A stretch of 56,553 bases of DNA, taken from an uncultured Gammaproteobacteria bacterium. Its GTDB lineage: Bacteria; Pseudomonadota; Gammaproteobacteria; HK1. The stretch spans positions 33,313-89,865 of the forward strand of contig CAMYJH010000015.1 of assembly GCA_947258715.1 (NCBI GenBank), in the 5' to 3' direction. The number at the start of each line of letters is the position of its first letter. Position 1 is the first letter of the stretch. The notes under the pieces were generated by a model. The model did not search any database. It was not told where the DNA came from and saw only the letters and a program-made list of their open reading frames with translations. Position numbers and translations under genes: made by a program. Shown here in pieces: positions 1 to 8,853 of this stretch.

Positions 1-2
1 AG

Positions 3-362
3 CCGCTTGCGCGGGCATTGGACTTTCTGCCTGCGTTCGAGGCGTGGCACAGCGCGACCCTATCCTACGCCTGGCTGGTGTTTTTCCAGATACTCATACT
101 GTTTGCCATGGTCGCCATTGCGACTCGATTTTCCAACGGTCGCGTGCGCGCTTCGCGCACCCTGGGAATCGCGTTGCTTTCTTTCGGCGGCTTGTACTTG
201 TGCGCGATGCTTGTGCGACTGGTACTCGGCGCGACCGTGATGCGGGGCGACGCCTGGTTCGACCACCCGCTGCCGACGATGTTTCACCTGGTGCTGGCAT
301 TGTTCGTGATCGTCGTGGTCCGGTATCATCGCCGGGCGGCAATGGCGGGGCCAGTACGATAG
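3..362 (+). CDS. Membrane protein of unknown function, 5' truncated
   Basis: The reading frame is open from the window edge, so the N-terminus is missing; a TTG at 18 is not a convincing start. The visible 119 residues contain three hydrophobic stretches, roughly residues 20-38, 50-76 and 94-108, ending in a basic tail, so this is a small polytopic inner-membrane protein. I do not recognise the family. Residues between the helices (a DAWFDHP loop before the last helix) may face the periplasm. No neighbour in the window clarifies its role. Confidence 0.55.
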   Translation, partial: PLARALDFLPAFEAWHSATLSYAWLVFFQILILFAMVAIATRFSNGRVRASRTLGIALLSFGGLYLCAMLVRLVLGATVMRGDAWFDHPLPTMFHLVLALFVIVVVRYHRRAAMAGPVR

Positions 363-689
363 CCGCCTGCTTATTCGGCGGCCCGAGCGTCCCACCGTAG
401 GGCGGGTTGTTTTCGCAACGTCCTTGCCCCGGTATCCGTTATTTCGGTCGAATCGGCAATCGAGTACACGCTTCTTCCATTTTAAGTTCCCTGTTATCTG
501 AATAGCGCTCGCGGGTCACCCCGCGAGCTCAGTCAGCCGGCTTGCTTAGGAACCATTAGTGCACGACGTTGAGTAAAGATTCCCCCAGATCTTGCCCAAA
601 ATCTGTCAGCGTAGCGACGGCGACAATCCGGCATACCTCAGCAGGCCTTTCATCTGGAACTGAGCGGGATGCCCTGCCCGACCTTATTC
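363..689. other. Intergenic region with one hairpin
   Basis: No credible gene in 327 bases. It holds a perfect 9-bp stem (507-515 with 520-528, arms GCTCGCGGG and CCCGCGAGC) around a 4-base loop. There is no run of T after either arm, so it is not a standard intrinsic terminator. It lies between genes on opposite strands that converge here. Confidence 0.4.
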
Positions 690-1046
690 CTAGACCTCTA
701 GATCCGTGCTCGTGAACACCTCGTGCACTTCGAGCACATTAGGTCCAGCAAACATTTCCTTGGGCGGACGATTGCGGTGGGCCTTGGCAAAGGATTCACT
801 TTGCGTCCAGGCGATAAAATCCTCAAATGAGCGCCACCAGGTTTTGATTTCGTAAAATCCCTGGGCATCGGGGTCGTCGCGCCACTCGCCGGAGTCACGG
901 TCGAAGGGTTTTGGCTTCGGCCGGTGCACCTCGTTGCGGATGAAACCCGGCGCACTGTCCACCAGGTGTACGCGGTGCCTGAAGCGATCCTCGAAGTCGA
1001 TCTCGTGTCCAGCGGCCACGGGGATACGATTGGTGGTGACGATCAT
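690..1046 (-). CDS. Antibiotic-biosynthesis-monooxygenase (ABM) domain protein
   Basis: This 118-residue protein has the small ferredoxin-like ABM fold sequence: a first strand MIVTTNRIPVAAGHE, then a FEDRF-type helix, a PGFIRNEVHRP strand and a FYEIKTWWRSFEDFIAWTQS segment typical of heme-degrading or quinol monooxygenase relatives. The start at 1046 was preferred over the longer frame because a GAGG lies 6 bases upstream and homology begins there. The family includes HmoB/IsdG-like heme oxygenases and ABM oxygenases. Nothing here fixes the substrate, so a heme-related or oxidative role is inference. It is monocistronic, with no partner gene close by. Confidence 0.75.
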   Translation of the reverse strand: MIVTTNRIPVAAGHEIDFEDRFRHRVHLVDSAPGFIRNEVHRPKPKPFDRDSGEWRDDPDAQGFYEIKTWWRSFEDFIAWTQSESFAKAHRNRPPKEMFAGPNVLEVHEVFTSTDLEV

Positions 1047-1439
1047 CTGAATCCTCGCTTGAGTGAAAAAGTAGCGGACGGTTCTCTCAATGCGCCCGTC
1101 AAAAAGGCGGCCTACTGACCGGGTTCGTAAACTCAGTTGGTCTTCTACGCCCGCTGACACCTTAAATTCATTTTGATGCTGCAAAAGGTTTACAACGGGC
1201 GGCAACCGCGATGTATTCTACGCGCCCGGAGCAGCAGCGGTATATGTCGGCAGGCTATTTCGCCTCAGATGGTCGTCGGGTGGCGCTCGTTTTGCTGATC
1301 GATGCCGTTGTGACCGGGGGGGCAGTATCTGGGATTAGATTGCAGATCTGATTCAGAATTCGCGATTCGTGCTGCATAAGCGTTTGCGCAAAACGCCTCG
1401 TCCAGATTCCCGTTCTAAGCAAAAAAAGGAGGAAATACA
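1047..1439. other. Intergenic region, no supported gene
   Basis: A 46-codon frame at 1211-1351 (+) carries a hydrophobic stretch (RRVALVLLIDAVV) faintly like an RDD-family helix, but it lacks a clear ribosome site and is too short to support. It should contain the promoters of the flanking divergent genes; I could not recognise -35/-10 boxes with confidence. Confidence 0.3.
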
Positions 1440-1688
1440 ATGATCTCACGTTCTCTAATCGGCGCCGTCGCGCTGATGGTATTCTCAGCGCCGGCGTTGG
1501 CGTTCCATTGTCCGGCCGACGTCAAGGCCATCAACAACGCGTTACCCAAGGCGAATCTCAGCGCCAAGCAGAAAGAAGAGGTGGAGATGCTCCGCGACGA
1601 AGGCGAAGCGCAGCATAAAGCAGGCAATCACGCTGGATCCGTGAAGACGCTCGCTGAGGCGATGCGGATTATCTTGAACAATCTATAA
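1440..1688 (+). CDS. Small secreted alpha-helical protein of unknown function
   Basis: An 82-residue protein with a clear signal peptide: MISRS, a hydrophobic core, then an APALA-F cleavage site near residue 21. The mature part is about 60 residues, charged and predicted helical (NLSAKQKEEVEMLRDEGEAQHKAG), with one cysteine just after cleavage. The ribosome site AAGGAGG lies 7 bases before ATG, among the strongest in the window, which supports real expression. Similar short periplasmic helical proteins are common in Proteobacteria without known function. It appears to stand alone. Confidence 0.7.
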   Translation: MISRSLIGAVALMVFSAPALAFHCPADVKAINNALPKANLSAKQKEEVEMLRDEGEAQHKAGNHAGSVKTLAEAMRIILNNL

Positions 1689-2409
1689 TCGCCGTCAAAG
1701 GTCAGGGGATGGTTGAGTTAATCTCGGTCCGGGAATCGAGTTAGCCGCCCCCAATTTTTGACTAATCGAGAGTCGCCCGCAGGCGAGCCAGCCCGGATCC
1801 GGGCGTGCTGTCTGAGTTGTCCTTAATCGTCTCGGCCTGGCGTGTGTTCAACGCTTCGATTCGGTCGTAAGTGGCGGGATCGGTACCTAAAAAAATCTCA
1901 GGAATTCGTCGTCATTACCGGCCACGTCGAGGGTCATGAGCCGACGGAAAAGCTTGTGCTCCGAGTGTCGAATGATGATGCCGAAAACGCGGAGGCGATC
2001 TTACGATTGAGGCTTCGCCCGCGGGCACTGCGCGATCAGCAGCAAGATTGCCACGATAGTGGTGGCCGCGACGGGAGCCAGGCGAGTCGAAGCCATGCCC
2101 TCGCCCCTGGATGATGCGTAAAGTCTGGCACGCTTTTCTTTCTTACACAGCGGCATCTCTTCCCAGAATCTGCCGCTTCCGGGGTGGTCGTTTCAACTGC
2201 CACCGAAATTAATTTAATCTCTACCAGGCCAAGGCCTGACTGGAACCTATCTCAGCATTGCTGTGCTTAGCCTAACGGCGCTAAAAACAGGCTAAAAATG
2301 TTTATTAACTGGCGTGTAAACTGCGCTTATCAAGCCTGTTTTTGCCTTGTCTTATTCAGGCTCGCTGACTCTGAGATAGGTTCTAGCTAAGGCGAAGGAG
2401 GACTGAAAC
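1689..2409. other. Long intergenic region holding a MITE-like element
   Basis: A 721-base stretch. The only structured content is the terminal-inverted-repeat element at 2243-2383. A 90-codon frame at 1842-2114 has an unusual composition, no family likeness and no ribosome site, so it is not called as a gene. Confidence 0.5.
2243..2383 (+). repeat. MITE-like element, copy 1
   Basis: This 141-bp element has perfect 13-bp inverted ends, GAACCTATCTCAG at 2243-2255 and its complement CTGAGATAGGTTC at 2371-2383. An inner imperfect inverted repeat is built on AAAACAGGCT and AGCCTGTTTT. There is no open frame. Two relatives occur at 15287-15428 and, inverted, at 45323-45461. This copy lies 26 bases before the next gene and could affect its expression. 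It resembles a non-autonomous mobile element; no cognate transposase is in the window. Confidence 0.8.
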
Positions 2410-3732
2410 GTGGCGGAGAGACGCGGCACCCGATCCTGGAGGGATCATCTCAGGTTCTTGGGGCCGGCGATAATCGTGACCCTGATCGGTTTCATTGTCG
2501 CCTACCAGTTCGTGGATCCTGCACCTCCAAAAAGGATTACCCTTGCCACTGGCGGAACGGACGGCGCTTATTATCTTTTCGGCCAGCGCTACCGAGAGCT
2601 ACTGCAGCGCCATGGGATCGAGCTCGAGGTACGGGCAACGGCGGGTTCGCTGGAGAACTTGAAACTACTCGAAGCGGATTCGGACGGCGTGGACGTCGCC
2701 TTCGTACAGGGAGGGACGGGGGAGTTCAGCAGCGGCGAGAGTTTGCTCGGTCTCGCCAGCCTCTATTTCGAACCCTTGTGGGTGTTTTACTCTGCCGACG
2801 CGCCCGCAGATGATGTGACGGAATTTCGCGGCAGGCGTCTGGCGGTGGGTGTGGAAGGCAGCGGAACGCGTGCTGTGGCGATGCAGATCCTCGCTGATAA
2901 CGGGATCTCCGCATCCAGCGCTACGCTGTTGCCGCTGGGGGGGCGCGAAGCCGTTCACGCGCTCAACGACGGTGTGGCCGACGCGGTGTTTCTGGTGGCG
3001 TCCCCGGATTCGCCCTCCGTGAAAGCGCTTTTTGAAAACTCTGAGGTACACCTCATGAACTTCGAGCGTGCCGCCGCATACACCCGCATTCATCGCTTTC
3101 TTTCCTCGGTGATCCTGCCGCAAGGAGTCATCGACTTGAACGCCAACGTGCCCGCCAGAGACGTGGCGCTTCTTGCCCCGGCGGCCACCCTGGTGGCGAG
3201 CCCTAGCCTGCACCCCGCGCTGGTGGACATGTTGCTTCAGGCGGCGGATGAGGTACATGGGAGCGGCGGCCTGTTCGAGAATCGTGGCGAGTTTCCTTCG
3301 GAGAAGTTTCTGGAGTTTCCGTTGAGCCCGGACGCGCGACGCTACTTCAAGTCGGGTCCGCCGTTTCTGCAGCGCTTTCTCCCTTTCTGGGTGGCGACCT
3401 TAATCGACCGGATGCTGGTGATGCTGCTGCCGCTGGTGGCACTGGCAATTCCGCTGACGAGGATCATGCCGCCGGTGTTACGCTGGCGCATTCGATCGCG
3501 TATTTTTCGCTGGTACAGGGAGTTGCTCGCCATCGATCCGGCGCTGCGTGAAGAAGCCGACCGCGCTCGGCTGCAGCAATACGTGGCAGCGATTGATCGC
3601 ATAGAAAAAGAGGTTTCCAAGGTGGACGTGCCGCTGTCCTATGCCGATCAGCTCTATCATTTAAGATTGCACATCAACCTGGTGCGGGGTGAGCTCGAAA
3701 ACGCCATCGCGGCAAAAAGTGAGCAAGACTAA
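2410..3732 (+). CDS. TAXI-family TRAP transporter solute-binding protein, membrane anchored
   Basis: This 440-residue protein starts with GTG, preceded by GGAGG. Residues ~14-34 form an N-terminal membrane anchor. A TAXI (TRAP-associated extracytoplasmic immunogenic) ligand-binding domain follows: ITLATGGTDGAYY near residue 45, then GIELEVRATAGSLENL and DVAFVQGG. A second hydrophobic segment around 330-360 precedes a basic, helical cytoplasmic tail. The fold is expected in the periplasm, binding a small carboxylate such as glutamate or a dicarboxylate. Most TAXI proteins are soluble and encoded beside a fused TRAP permease. Here no permease is adjacent and there are two membrane segments, so sensing or scaffolding is as likely as transport. 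Confidence 0.8.
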   Translation: MAERRGTRSWRDHLRFLGPAIIVTLIGFIVAYQFVDPAPPKRITLATGGTDGAYYLFGQRYRELLQRHGIELEVRATAGSLENLKLLEADSDGVDVAFVQGGTGEFSSGESLLGLASLYFEPLWVFYSADAPADDVTEFRGRRLAVGVEGSGTRAVAMQILADNGISASSATLLPLGGREAVHALNDGVADAVFLVASPDSPSVKALFENSEVHLMNFERAAAYTRIHRFLSSVILPQGVIDLNANVPARDVALLAPAATLVASPSLHPALVDMLLQAADEVHGSGGLFENRGEFPSEKFLEFPLSPDARRYFKSGPPFLQRFLPFWVATLIDRMLVMLLPLVALAIPLTRIMPPVLRWRIRSRIFRWYRELLAIDPALREEADRARLQQYVAAIDRIEKEVSKVDVPLSYADQLYHLRLHINLVRGELENAIAAKSEQD

Positions 3733-3791
3733 TTAAAGGGAGCTTAACGTTTGAATACCTACACAAGAGGAAAGACTGGAAAACATCATCC

Positions 3792-4538
3792 ATGAATCAT
3801 GCGATGAAATCCGCAGCATCCGCCGTACTTGTCGCCGTCTTGTTGCCATTCGGCCATCAGGTTCTTTCACAGGAACAGCCCTATGCAATAGAGCGCAGCC
3901 GCATGGTAGAGGACATTCTCGCTATTTGGTCGATCACGGAGCGCGAGATCGGAGGCCGTCCGCCGGATGAAAAAGTCCTGGCGGTAATGGGCAAGGTGCC
4001 GCGCCACGAATTCGTCCCGCCGTCAAAGATCAAAAACGCCTATGCCAATCGTCCGCTGCCCATCGGTCACGGCCAGACCATCTCTCAGCCATATATCGTG
4101 GCACTGATGACGGTACTCGCCGGGATTGACGAAAGTAGCCGCGTTCTCGAGCTGGGCACCGGTTCCGGCTACCAGGCGGCGGTGCTGGCGGAACTCGTGG
4201 GCGAGGTATTCACCATCGAGATCATCGCGCCGCTGGCGGAAAGCGCCTCTAAACGGCTTGCGCGCCTTGGTTACGACAACGTGACCGTTCGTCACGGCGA
4301 CGGCTATTACGGCTGGAAAGAGCGCGCCCCTTTTGACGCCGTGCTGGTCACCGCTGCCGCAAGCCACATTCCCCAGCCGCTCGTGGATCAGCTTGTGGTC
4401 GGCGGTAAAATGGTGATTCCGGTGGGCAGCGGCTTTGCCGTTCAGCAGCTGGTGCTGGTGGAAAAGCTGGGCATTGACCGGGTCCGGGTGAGACAGATTC
4501 TTCCGGTGCGTTTCGTTCCGCTTACCGGCGAGCGTTAG
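3792..4538 (+). CDS. pcm: Protein-L-isoaspartate O-methyltransferase, exported form
   Basis: The 248-residue protein methylates isoaspartyl residues in damaged proteins using S-adenosylmethionine. The Pcm core is complete: VPRHEFVPP, the PIGHGQTISQPYIVA segment with the conserved T/S, the SAM motif LELGTGSGYQAAVLAEL near residue 118, GDGYYGW, and the terminal PVRFVPLTG. It is longer than cytosolic Pcm (about 208 residues) because of an N-terminal signal peptide (residues 1 to ~26, ending VLSQ), so it should act in the periplasm. An alternative start at the fourth codon would not remove the signal. SAM supply in the periplasm is unexplained. It lies 60 bases upstream of a membrane aminopropyltransferase-like gene. 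Confidence 0.88.
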   Translation: MNHAMKSAASAVLVAVLLPFGHQVLSQEQPYAIERSRMVEDILAIWSITEREIGGRPPDEKVLAVMGKVPRHEFVPPSKIKNAYANRPLPIGHGQTISQPYIVALMTVLAGIDESSRVLELGTGSGYQAAVLAELVGEVFTIEIIAPLAESASKRLARLGYDNVTVRHGDGYYGWKERAPFDAVLVTAAASHIPQPLVDQLVVGGKMVIPVGSGFAVQQLVLVEKLGIDRVRVRQILPVRFVPLTGER

Positions 4539-4601
4539 CAGACGCTAATTGGGCCTGGCTCTCGGGGCTGGACGCCACCTCGCTGCAGTGGAACAGAAAA
4601 A

Positions 4602-7052
4602 ATGACGGCTGATCGCGAAGTTTCTCGGCTCGGCACCCTGCTTCCGGTTGCGCTGATTTCCTCTGCAGTACTCGGCTACGAGATACTGCTGGCGCGGTTG
4701 TTTGCCATCGTACAATGGCACCACTTCGCCTACATGGTGATCAGCATTGCGCTGTTGGGGTTCGGCGCCAGCGGCGCGCTGCTGTGCCTCGTCGGCAAAG
4801 CCTTTGCGCGCCGCTTCGACACGGCTTTTCGCGTCAACGCTGCGCTGTTTTCCCTCACCAGCGTTGTCAGCTTCGTTCTCGCGCAGTGGCTGGAATTCAA
4901 TCCACTGGAGCTCGCGTGGAGCTTGGGGCAAACGGGAAAGCTGTTGCTCATTTACCTGGCGCTAATGGTTCCGTTTCTGTTTGCGGCCAATACCATCGGT
5001 CTGGCGCTTATGGTTTACGCGAGCGCGGCGGGGAGGGTGTACGCATGGGATCTGACGGGCGCAGGCGCGGGCGCCGCCGGCATCGTAGGCGCGCTGTTTT
5101 ATTTATCCCCGGAGAACGCCTTGCTGCTGCCGGCGCTACTCGGCGCGGCGGCGGCATCGATGATTGGATTCAAACGCCCGCTCGCGGGGCTCGGTATCCC
5201 GGTCGCCATTGTCAGCTTGATTATCGCACTTGGTGTGCTTTTCGAGCAGCCTGTCAGGTTGCGCATATCGCAGTTCAAGGCTCTGGAACAGGCCCTCCAA
5301 GTTGCCGGCTCTAAGCTCATCGTCGAGCGCGACAGTCCATTGGCGAGGCTCTCCGTGGTCGAAAACCGGATCATTCCGCTTCGCCATGCGCCGGGATTGA
5401 GCCTGCTGACGACATCGCAAATCCCGCACCAGGCTGCGCTTTACGTCGACGGTGACGGACCCGCGGCCATCAGCCAATTCGACGGATCGCTTGACTCCGT
5501 CTCCTTCGTCACCCAGGTGACTTCGGCCTTGCCTTATCAGTTCTCCCCGGCGCCTGCGGTGCTGGTGGTCGGTCTCAACGGCGGCGCCGAGGTGCTTCAG
5601 GCTTTGCACTACGGCGCGAGCGAGATCGACGTGGTGGAGCTCAATGCTCAACTGGTCGAGATCCTCAGAGAAGACTACCGCGAGTTTTCCGGCGCTATTC
5701 TCGAGCGCGAAGACGTGCGATTGTACATCGAGGAAGCCCGCGGTTACGCCGAGCGGGCAAGCGCGCGTTACGATTTGGTGCAAGTCGGACTGGGAGGGTC
5801 CCTGGTTGCTTCGGGTTCGGGTCTCAAGGCGCTGTCGGCGAGCCATCTCTACACCGTCGAGGGCGTCAGGGCGCTGTTCGAATTATTGAAACCTGGCGGC
5901 GTACTTTCATTTACCAGCTGGGAGCGGATACCGCCCCGGGACAGCATCAAGCTGTTTGCTACCGTCATTTCTGTGCTCGAGGCCTCGGGCTTGAGTGAGC
6001 CCGGCCGTCAGCTCGCCTGGATCAGAAGTTTCAACACCAGCACCCTGGTGGTGAAAAACGGTGCCATCAGCCTCAGCGAGGCATCGACAATGCGCGCCTT
6101 CGCCAATGCCCGCGGCTTCGACACCGTGTATTACCCAGGGATGCGCGCGGTGGAAGCGAACCGTTTCAATCAGTTGGGTGAAGCGTACTTTCATGATGCG
6201 GCAAAGGCGCTGCTGTCGGATGAGCGCGATAATTTCATTCAGCGTTACAAGTTCGACATCAGGCCGGCAAGCGATGATCGCCCCTATTTTTCTAACTTCT
6301 TTAGGCTGGCCCATGTAGCCGAAATCCTTGCGCTCAAGGATCGCGGCGGCATGGGGCTGCTGGATTTGGGCTATCTGGTGGTTTGGGCGACGCTTTTTCA
6401 GGCGCTGCTCTTGAGCGCGCTGCTGATAGTGTTGCCTCTGGTCGTTTTTTTTCGCGGTGATGAGCGGGAAAAGCGCGACAGGCGCGCCACCGCCGCGGCC
6501 CTGGCCTATTTCTTGAGCGTGGGATTCGGGTTTATTTTCATAGAGATCACGCTGATCGAAAAGTTTTTACTCTTTTTGAATCATCCGCTTTACGCGGTGG
6601 CCGTGGTGCTTGCGGGAATACTGGTGTTCGCGGGTCTGGGCTCGCGGTTCGTCGAGCGCGCAGCCGGGCGGCCGGCGAAGTGGCGAATTCTTCTGCCTGT
6701 CTTGGCCATCGTTCTGATCGGAGGCGCGTACCTCGAGTTATTGCCTCGGCTGAGCGGGACCCTGGTGATGCTCTCCGACGAACTCAGCATATCATCGGCG
6801 CTGTTGCTCGCTGCGCCGTTGGCGTTCTTCATGGGGATGCCGTTTCCGGTGGCAATCGAGGCACTTTCGCGGAAAGACGCCGCGCTTATTCCGTGGGCCT
6901 GGGGCGCCAACGGCTGTGCGTCGGTGGTGGGGGCCGTACTAGCAGTGCTGATAGCATCGAGCCACGGCGGCTCGATGGTGATCGCGATCGGACTCGCGCT
7001 CTACCTCGTCGCGGGCGCTTTCGGATCGATTGCGTTTAATGAAGTCGACTAA
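4602..7052 (+). CDS. Membrane-embedded spermidine-synthase-like protein
   Basis: An 816-residue protein with three parts. About six membrane segments occupy residues 10-230. A soluble Rossmann domain spans roughly 300-450 and resembles polyamine aminopropyltransferases (VLVVGLNGGAEVLQAL, then DVVELNAQLVEI, then DDRPYFSNFF near 560). About seven more membrane segments close the protein. The glycine-rich motif is GLNGG rather than the usual GGGDG, and the acidic catalytic residues are not obvious, so classical spermidine synthesis is doubtful. Such fused membrane spermidine-synthase-like proteins are widespread and uncharacterised. Its stop overlaps the stop of the next convergent gene by 3 bases. 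Confidence 0.78.
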   Translation: MTADREVSRLGTLLPVALISSAVLGYEILLARLFAIVQWHHFAYMVISIALLGFGASGALLCLVGKAFARRFDTAFRVNAALFSLTSVVSFVLAQWLEFNPLELAWSLGQTGKLLLIYLALMVPFLFAANTIGLALMVYASAAGRVYAWDLTGAGAGAAGIVGALFYLSPENALLLPALLGAAAASMIGFKRPLAGLGIPVAIVSLIIALGVLFEQPVRLRISQFKALEQALQVAGSKLIVERDSPLARLSVVENRIIPLRHAPGLSLLTTSQIPHQAALYVDGDGPAAISQFDGSLDSVSFVTQVTSALPYQFSPAPAVLVVGLNGGAEVLQALHYGASEIDVVELNAQLVEILREDYREFSGAILEREDVRLYIEEARGYAERASARYDLVQVGLGGSLVASGSGLKALSASHLYTVEGVRALFELLKPGGVLSFTSWERIPPRDSIKLFATVISVLEASGLSEPGRQLAWIRSFNTSTLVVKNGAISLSEASTMRAFANARGFDTVYYPGMRAVEANRFNQLGEAYFHDAAKALLSDERDNFIQRYKFDIRPASDDRPYFSNFFRLAHVAEILALKDRGGMGLLDLGYLVVWATLFQALLLSALLIVLPLVVFFRGDEREKRDRRATAAALAYFLSVGFGFIFIEITLIEKFLLFLNHPLYAVAVVLAGILVFAGLGSRFVERAAGRPAKWRILLPVLAIVLIGGAYLELLPRLSGTLVMLSDELSISSALLLAAPLAFFMGMPFPVAIEALSRKDAALIPWAWGANGCASVVGAVLAVLIASSHGGSMVIAIGLALYLVAGAFGSIAFNEVD

Positions 7053-7300
7053 GCGGCTTGTTTGCGGAGCCTGATCTCGGCTTGCAAATTTAGTTCCCCC
7101 GTGTCTTCAAGAACGCCGAACTTCTGGTTGTTTGAATTGGCCACCACCACGACGCTTTCCTGAAACAGGGGCCGGCGGACAAACGCCACCTGCCAACCGA
7201 AATTTTCTATCTGCCGCAGCGTCATCATTTGTTCCAGGCTCAGAGTTTTTTCCAAGTCAGCCGGAATGGGCGCTTCATCATTACGCTTCTCTCTTTTCAT
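7049..7300 (-). CDS. Conserved small protein of unknown function
   Basis: An 83-residue soluble protein. The start at 7300 (MKREKRNDE) was chosen over the longer frame because coding character begins there and GAGAAAAG lies just upstream. It has a charged N-terminus, a helix (LEKTLSLEQMMTLRQIENFGW) and a beta-rich part (QVAFVRRPLFQESVVVVA, then KFGVLEDTG). Small proteins with a LRQIENxGW...FVRRPLFQ pattern recur in Gammaproteobacteria; I know of no function. It is convergent with, and overlaps the stop of, the upstream gene on the other strand. Confidence 0.65.
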   Translation of the reverse strand: MKREKRNDEAPIPADLEKTLSLEQMMTLRQIENFGWQVAFVRRPLFQESVVVVANSNNQKFGVLEDTGELNLQAEIRLRKQAA

Positions 7301-7727
7301 ATTCTTTTCTCGGATTTGGTGATATCGGCAAAGCTGTGCGGTCACACGTGCGATAATTTTACCAAAATTACATCTGATTCGAAGCAATTAAAGATGAGAA
7401 GCTAAATCGCCTTAATGAGCATGAGAGGTATTGCGTCTCATCAATATGAACTTACGCTCAGCATGCTTGCGAATCAGGTTCCCGGTCTAAGCGTAACCAC
7501 GCAAGCGCAGTAACCGGACTGATCAAGGACGCGTGGGCGCCCCATGAAGACGGAACCAGTAAGCAGATCTCAGATGACGCTGAACGCTCGCATCTAGCAT
7601 GCTCGCTAATCGGCCCGAGCCCATCGGCCCCGCTTTGGATATACTGGCGGCCGTCCGCGGCCGTCCGGCAGCGGGCCGAGTGCAGGCGATTGTGATTAGA
7701 AAAATACTTTTTCGGGGAGGCAACTCA
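7301..7727 (+). promoter_or_regulatory. Leader/promoter region of the uracil-catabolism operon
   Basis: This 427-base gap precedes the importer operon. It holds a near-perfect direct repeat, GCATGCTTGCGAATC (7461-7475) and GCATGCTCGCTAATC (7597-7611), 13 of 15 identical, which could be operator half-sites. A tandem GCGGCCGTCC pair lies at about 7649-7668. GGGGAGG at 7715-7720 is the ribosome site. I could not assign a promoter or a known riboswitch, and no regulator gene is adjacent. Confidence 0.35.
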
Positions 7728-8735
7728 ATGAAAACCGGAACGAAATCCCTTAGCGGACGAATCCTGGCCGCGGTCCTGATGCTGGCTGCGGTTCTGGCTT
7801 TAAGCGCCGGGCAAGCGATTGCGGCGGAAAAGCTGCGCGTCGCGGCGGTCTTCGAGACACCGATCGAAGAGCCGTGGGTGAATCAGATCCATGTGGCGTT
7901 AAAGCGGGCGGAGAAGGAGCTCGGCATCGAGTACACCTGGTCCGAAAGCGTTAAATCTGCTGACTTCGCGCGGGTGATGCGTGAATACGCGGAAGGTGGC
8001 TACCAGCTGGTCATGGGGGACGCATTCGGCGCCGAGCGCATCGCGCGCAGGGTCGCAAAATCCTATCCGAACACCGCTTTCACTTTCGGTTCGGGCATCG
8101 GTCCGGCGGAACCCAATTTTGCCGTATTCGACAACTGGATTCACGAACCCGCTTATCTTGCTGGAATGATTGCGGGCAAGCTGACCAAATCGAATACCAT
8201 CGGCGCCGTGGCGGCGATGACCATTCCCGAGGTCAACCGCTTGTGCAACGCGTTTTGCTCCGGCGCCAAGGAAGTGAACCCGAAGGCGAAGTGCAAGTTC
8301 TCGTTTATCGGATCCTTCTTCGATCCGCCCAAAGCGAAAGAAGCCGCGCTGGCTCAGATCGACCAGGGCGTTGACGTGATCTATGCGGAGCGCTTTGGCG
8401 TTATCGAGGCGGCCGCAGAGAAGGGTATCCCTGCTGTAGGCAATATGTCCGATCAGTGGCAGCTCGCTCCAGACAACGTCGTGACCAGCGTGGTCTGGGA
8501 CATGTGGCCCACCGTCAGGCAGGTGGTTAATGTGGTCAAAGCAGGGGTGTTCACCTCCCAGGATTTCGGCCAGTTTTCCTATATGAGTAAGGGCGGTTCG
8601 TTCCTCGCGCCTTACCACAAGTGGGAGGACAAGCTGCCCAAAGACGTCAAAGACATGGTGGTCAAGCGAAGACAGGAGATCCTGGACGGCACCTTCCGCG
8701 TCGGCATCGACGAAAGTGCGCCCAAATCGGAGTAA
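7728..8735 (+). CDS. BMP/PnrA-family nucleoside or pyrimidine ABC transporter binding protein
   Basis: A 335-residue periplasmic binding protein of the basic membrane protein (BMP) family, which binds nucleosides or nucleobases. The start at 7728 follows GGGGAGG and opens a classical signal peptide cut after AIAA (about residue 34). The mature domain begins EKLRVAAVFETPIEEPWVNQ and has the BMP features GSGIGP, NFAVFDNWIHEPAYLAGMIAG and AVGNMSDQW. It heads an operon with a matching two-domain ATPase and two BPD_transp_2 permeases. Uracil-degrading genes downstream suggest that uracil or uridine is the ligand; this is inferred from context. A terminator-like hairpin follows the gene. Confidence 0.9.
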   Translation: MKTGTKSLSGRILAAVLMLAAVLALSAGQAIAAEKLRVAAVFETPIEEPWVNQIHVALKRAEKELGIEYTWSESVKSADFARVMREYAEGGYQLVMGDAFGAERIARRVAKSYPNTAFTFGSGIGPAEPNFAVFDNWIHEPAYLAGMIAGKLTKSNTIGAVAAMTIPEVNRLCNAFCSGAKEVNPKAKCKFSFIGSFFDPPKAKEAALAQIDQGVDVIYAERFGVIEAAAEKGIPAVGNMSDQWQLAPDNVVTSVVWDMWPTVRQVVNVVKAGVFTSQDFGQFSYMSKGGSFLAPYHKWEDKLPKDVKDMVVKRRQEILDGTFRVGIDESAPKSE

Positions 8736-8801
8736 GCGTCTCACCATATCTCAATAGTCGCGCCCACCGGCATGGTATCTGGGCGCTGAGACCTTTTAAT
8801 A

Positions 8802-8841
8802 GGGCGCACTTCGTTCATCCAATGAGTGCGCTCTTTTTTTT
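8802..8841 (+). terminator. Intrinsic terminator/attenuator inside the importer operon
   Basis: A 9-bp stem (GGGCGCACT at 8802-8810 with AGTGCGCTC at 8825-8833, one G-U pair) is followed directly by eight T. It sits between the binding-protein gene and the ATPase gene, only 13 bases before the ATPase start. Partial termination here would give excess binding protein over membrane components, as is usual for ABC importers. Confidence 0.8.
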
Positions 8842-8853
8842 GATCGATAAGTA

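Noticed and set aside
507..528. 9-bp hairpin as an intrinsic terminator
   Set aside because: No T-run follows on either strand.
1211..1351. A 46-codon frame with an RDD-like hydrophobic helix
   Set aside because: Too short, no ribosome site, and the similarity covers only about 20 residues.
1842..2114. A 90-codon frame between the small secreted protein and the MITE
   Set aside because: No ribosome site, no family likeness and a low-complexity C-terminus; composition looks like non-coding GC-rich DNA.
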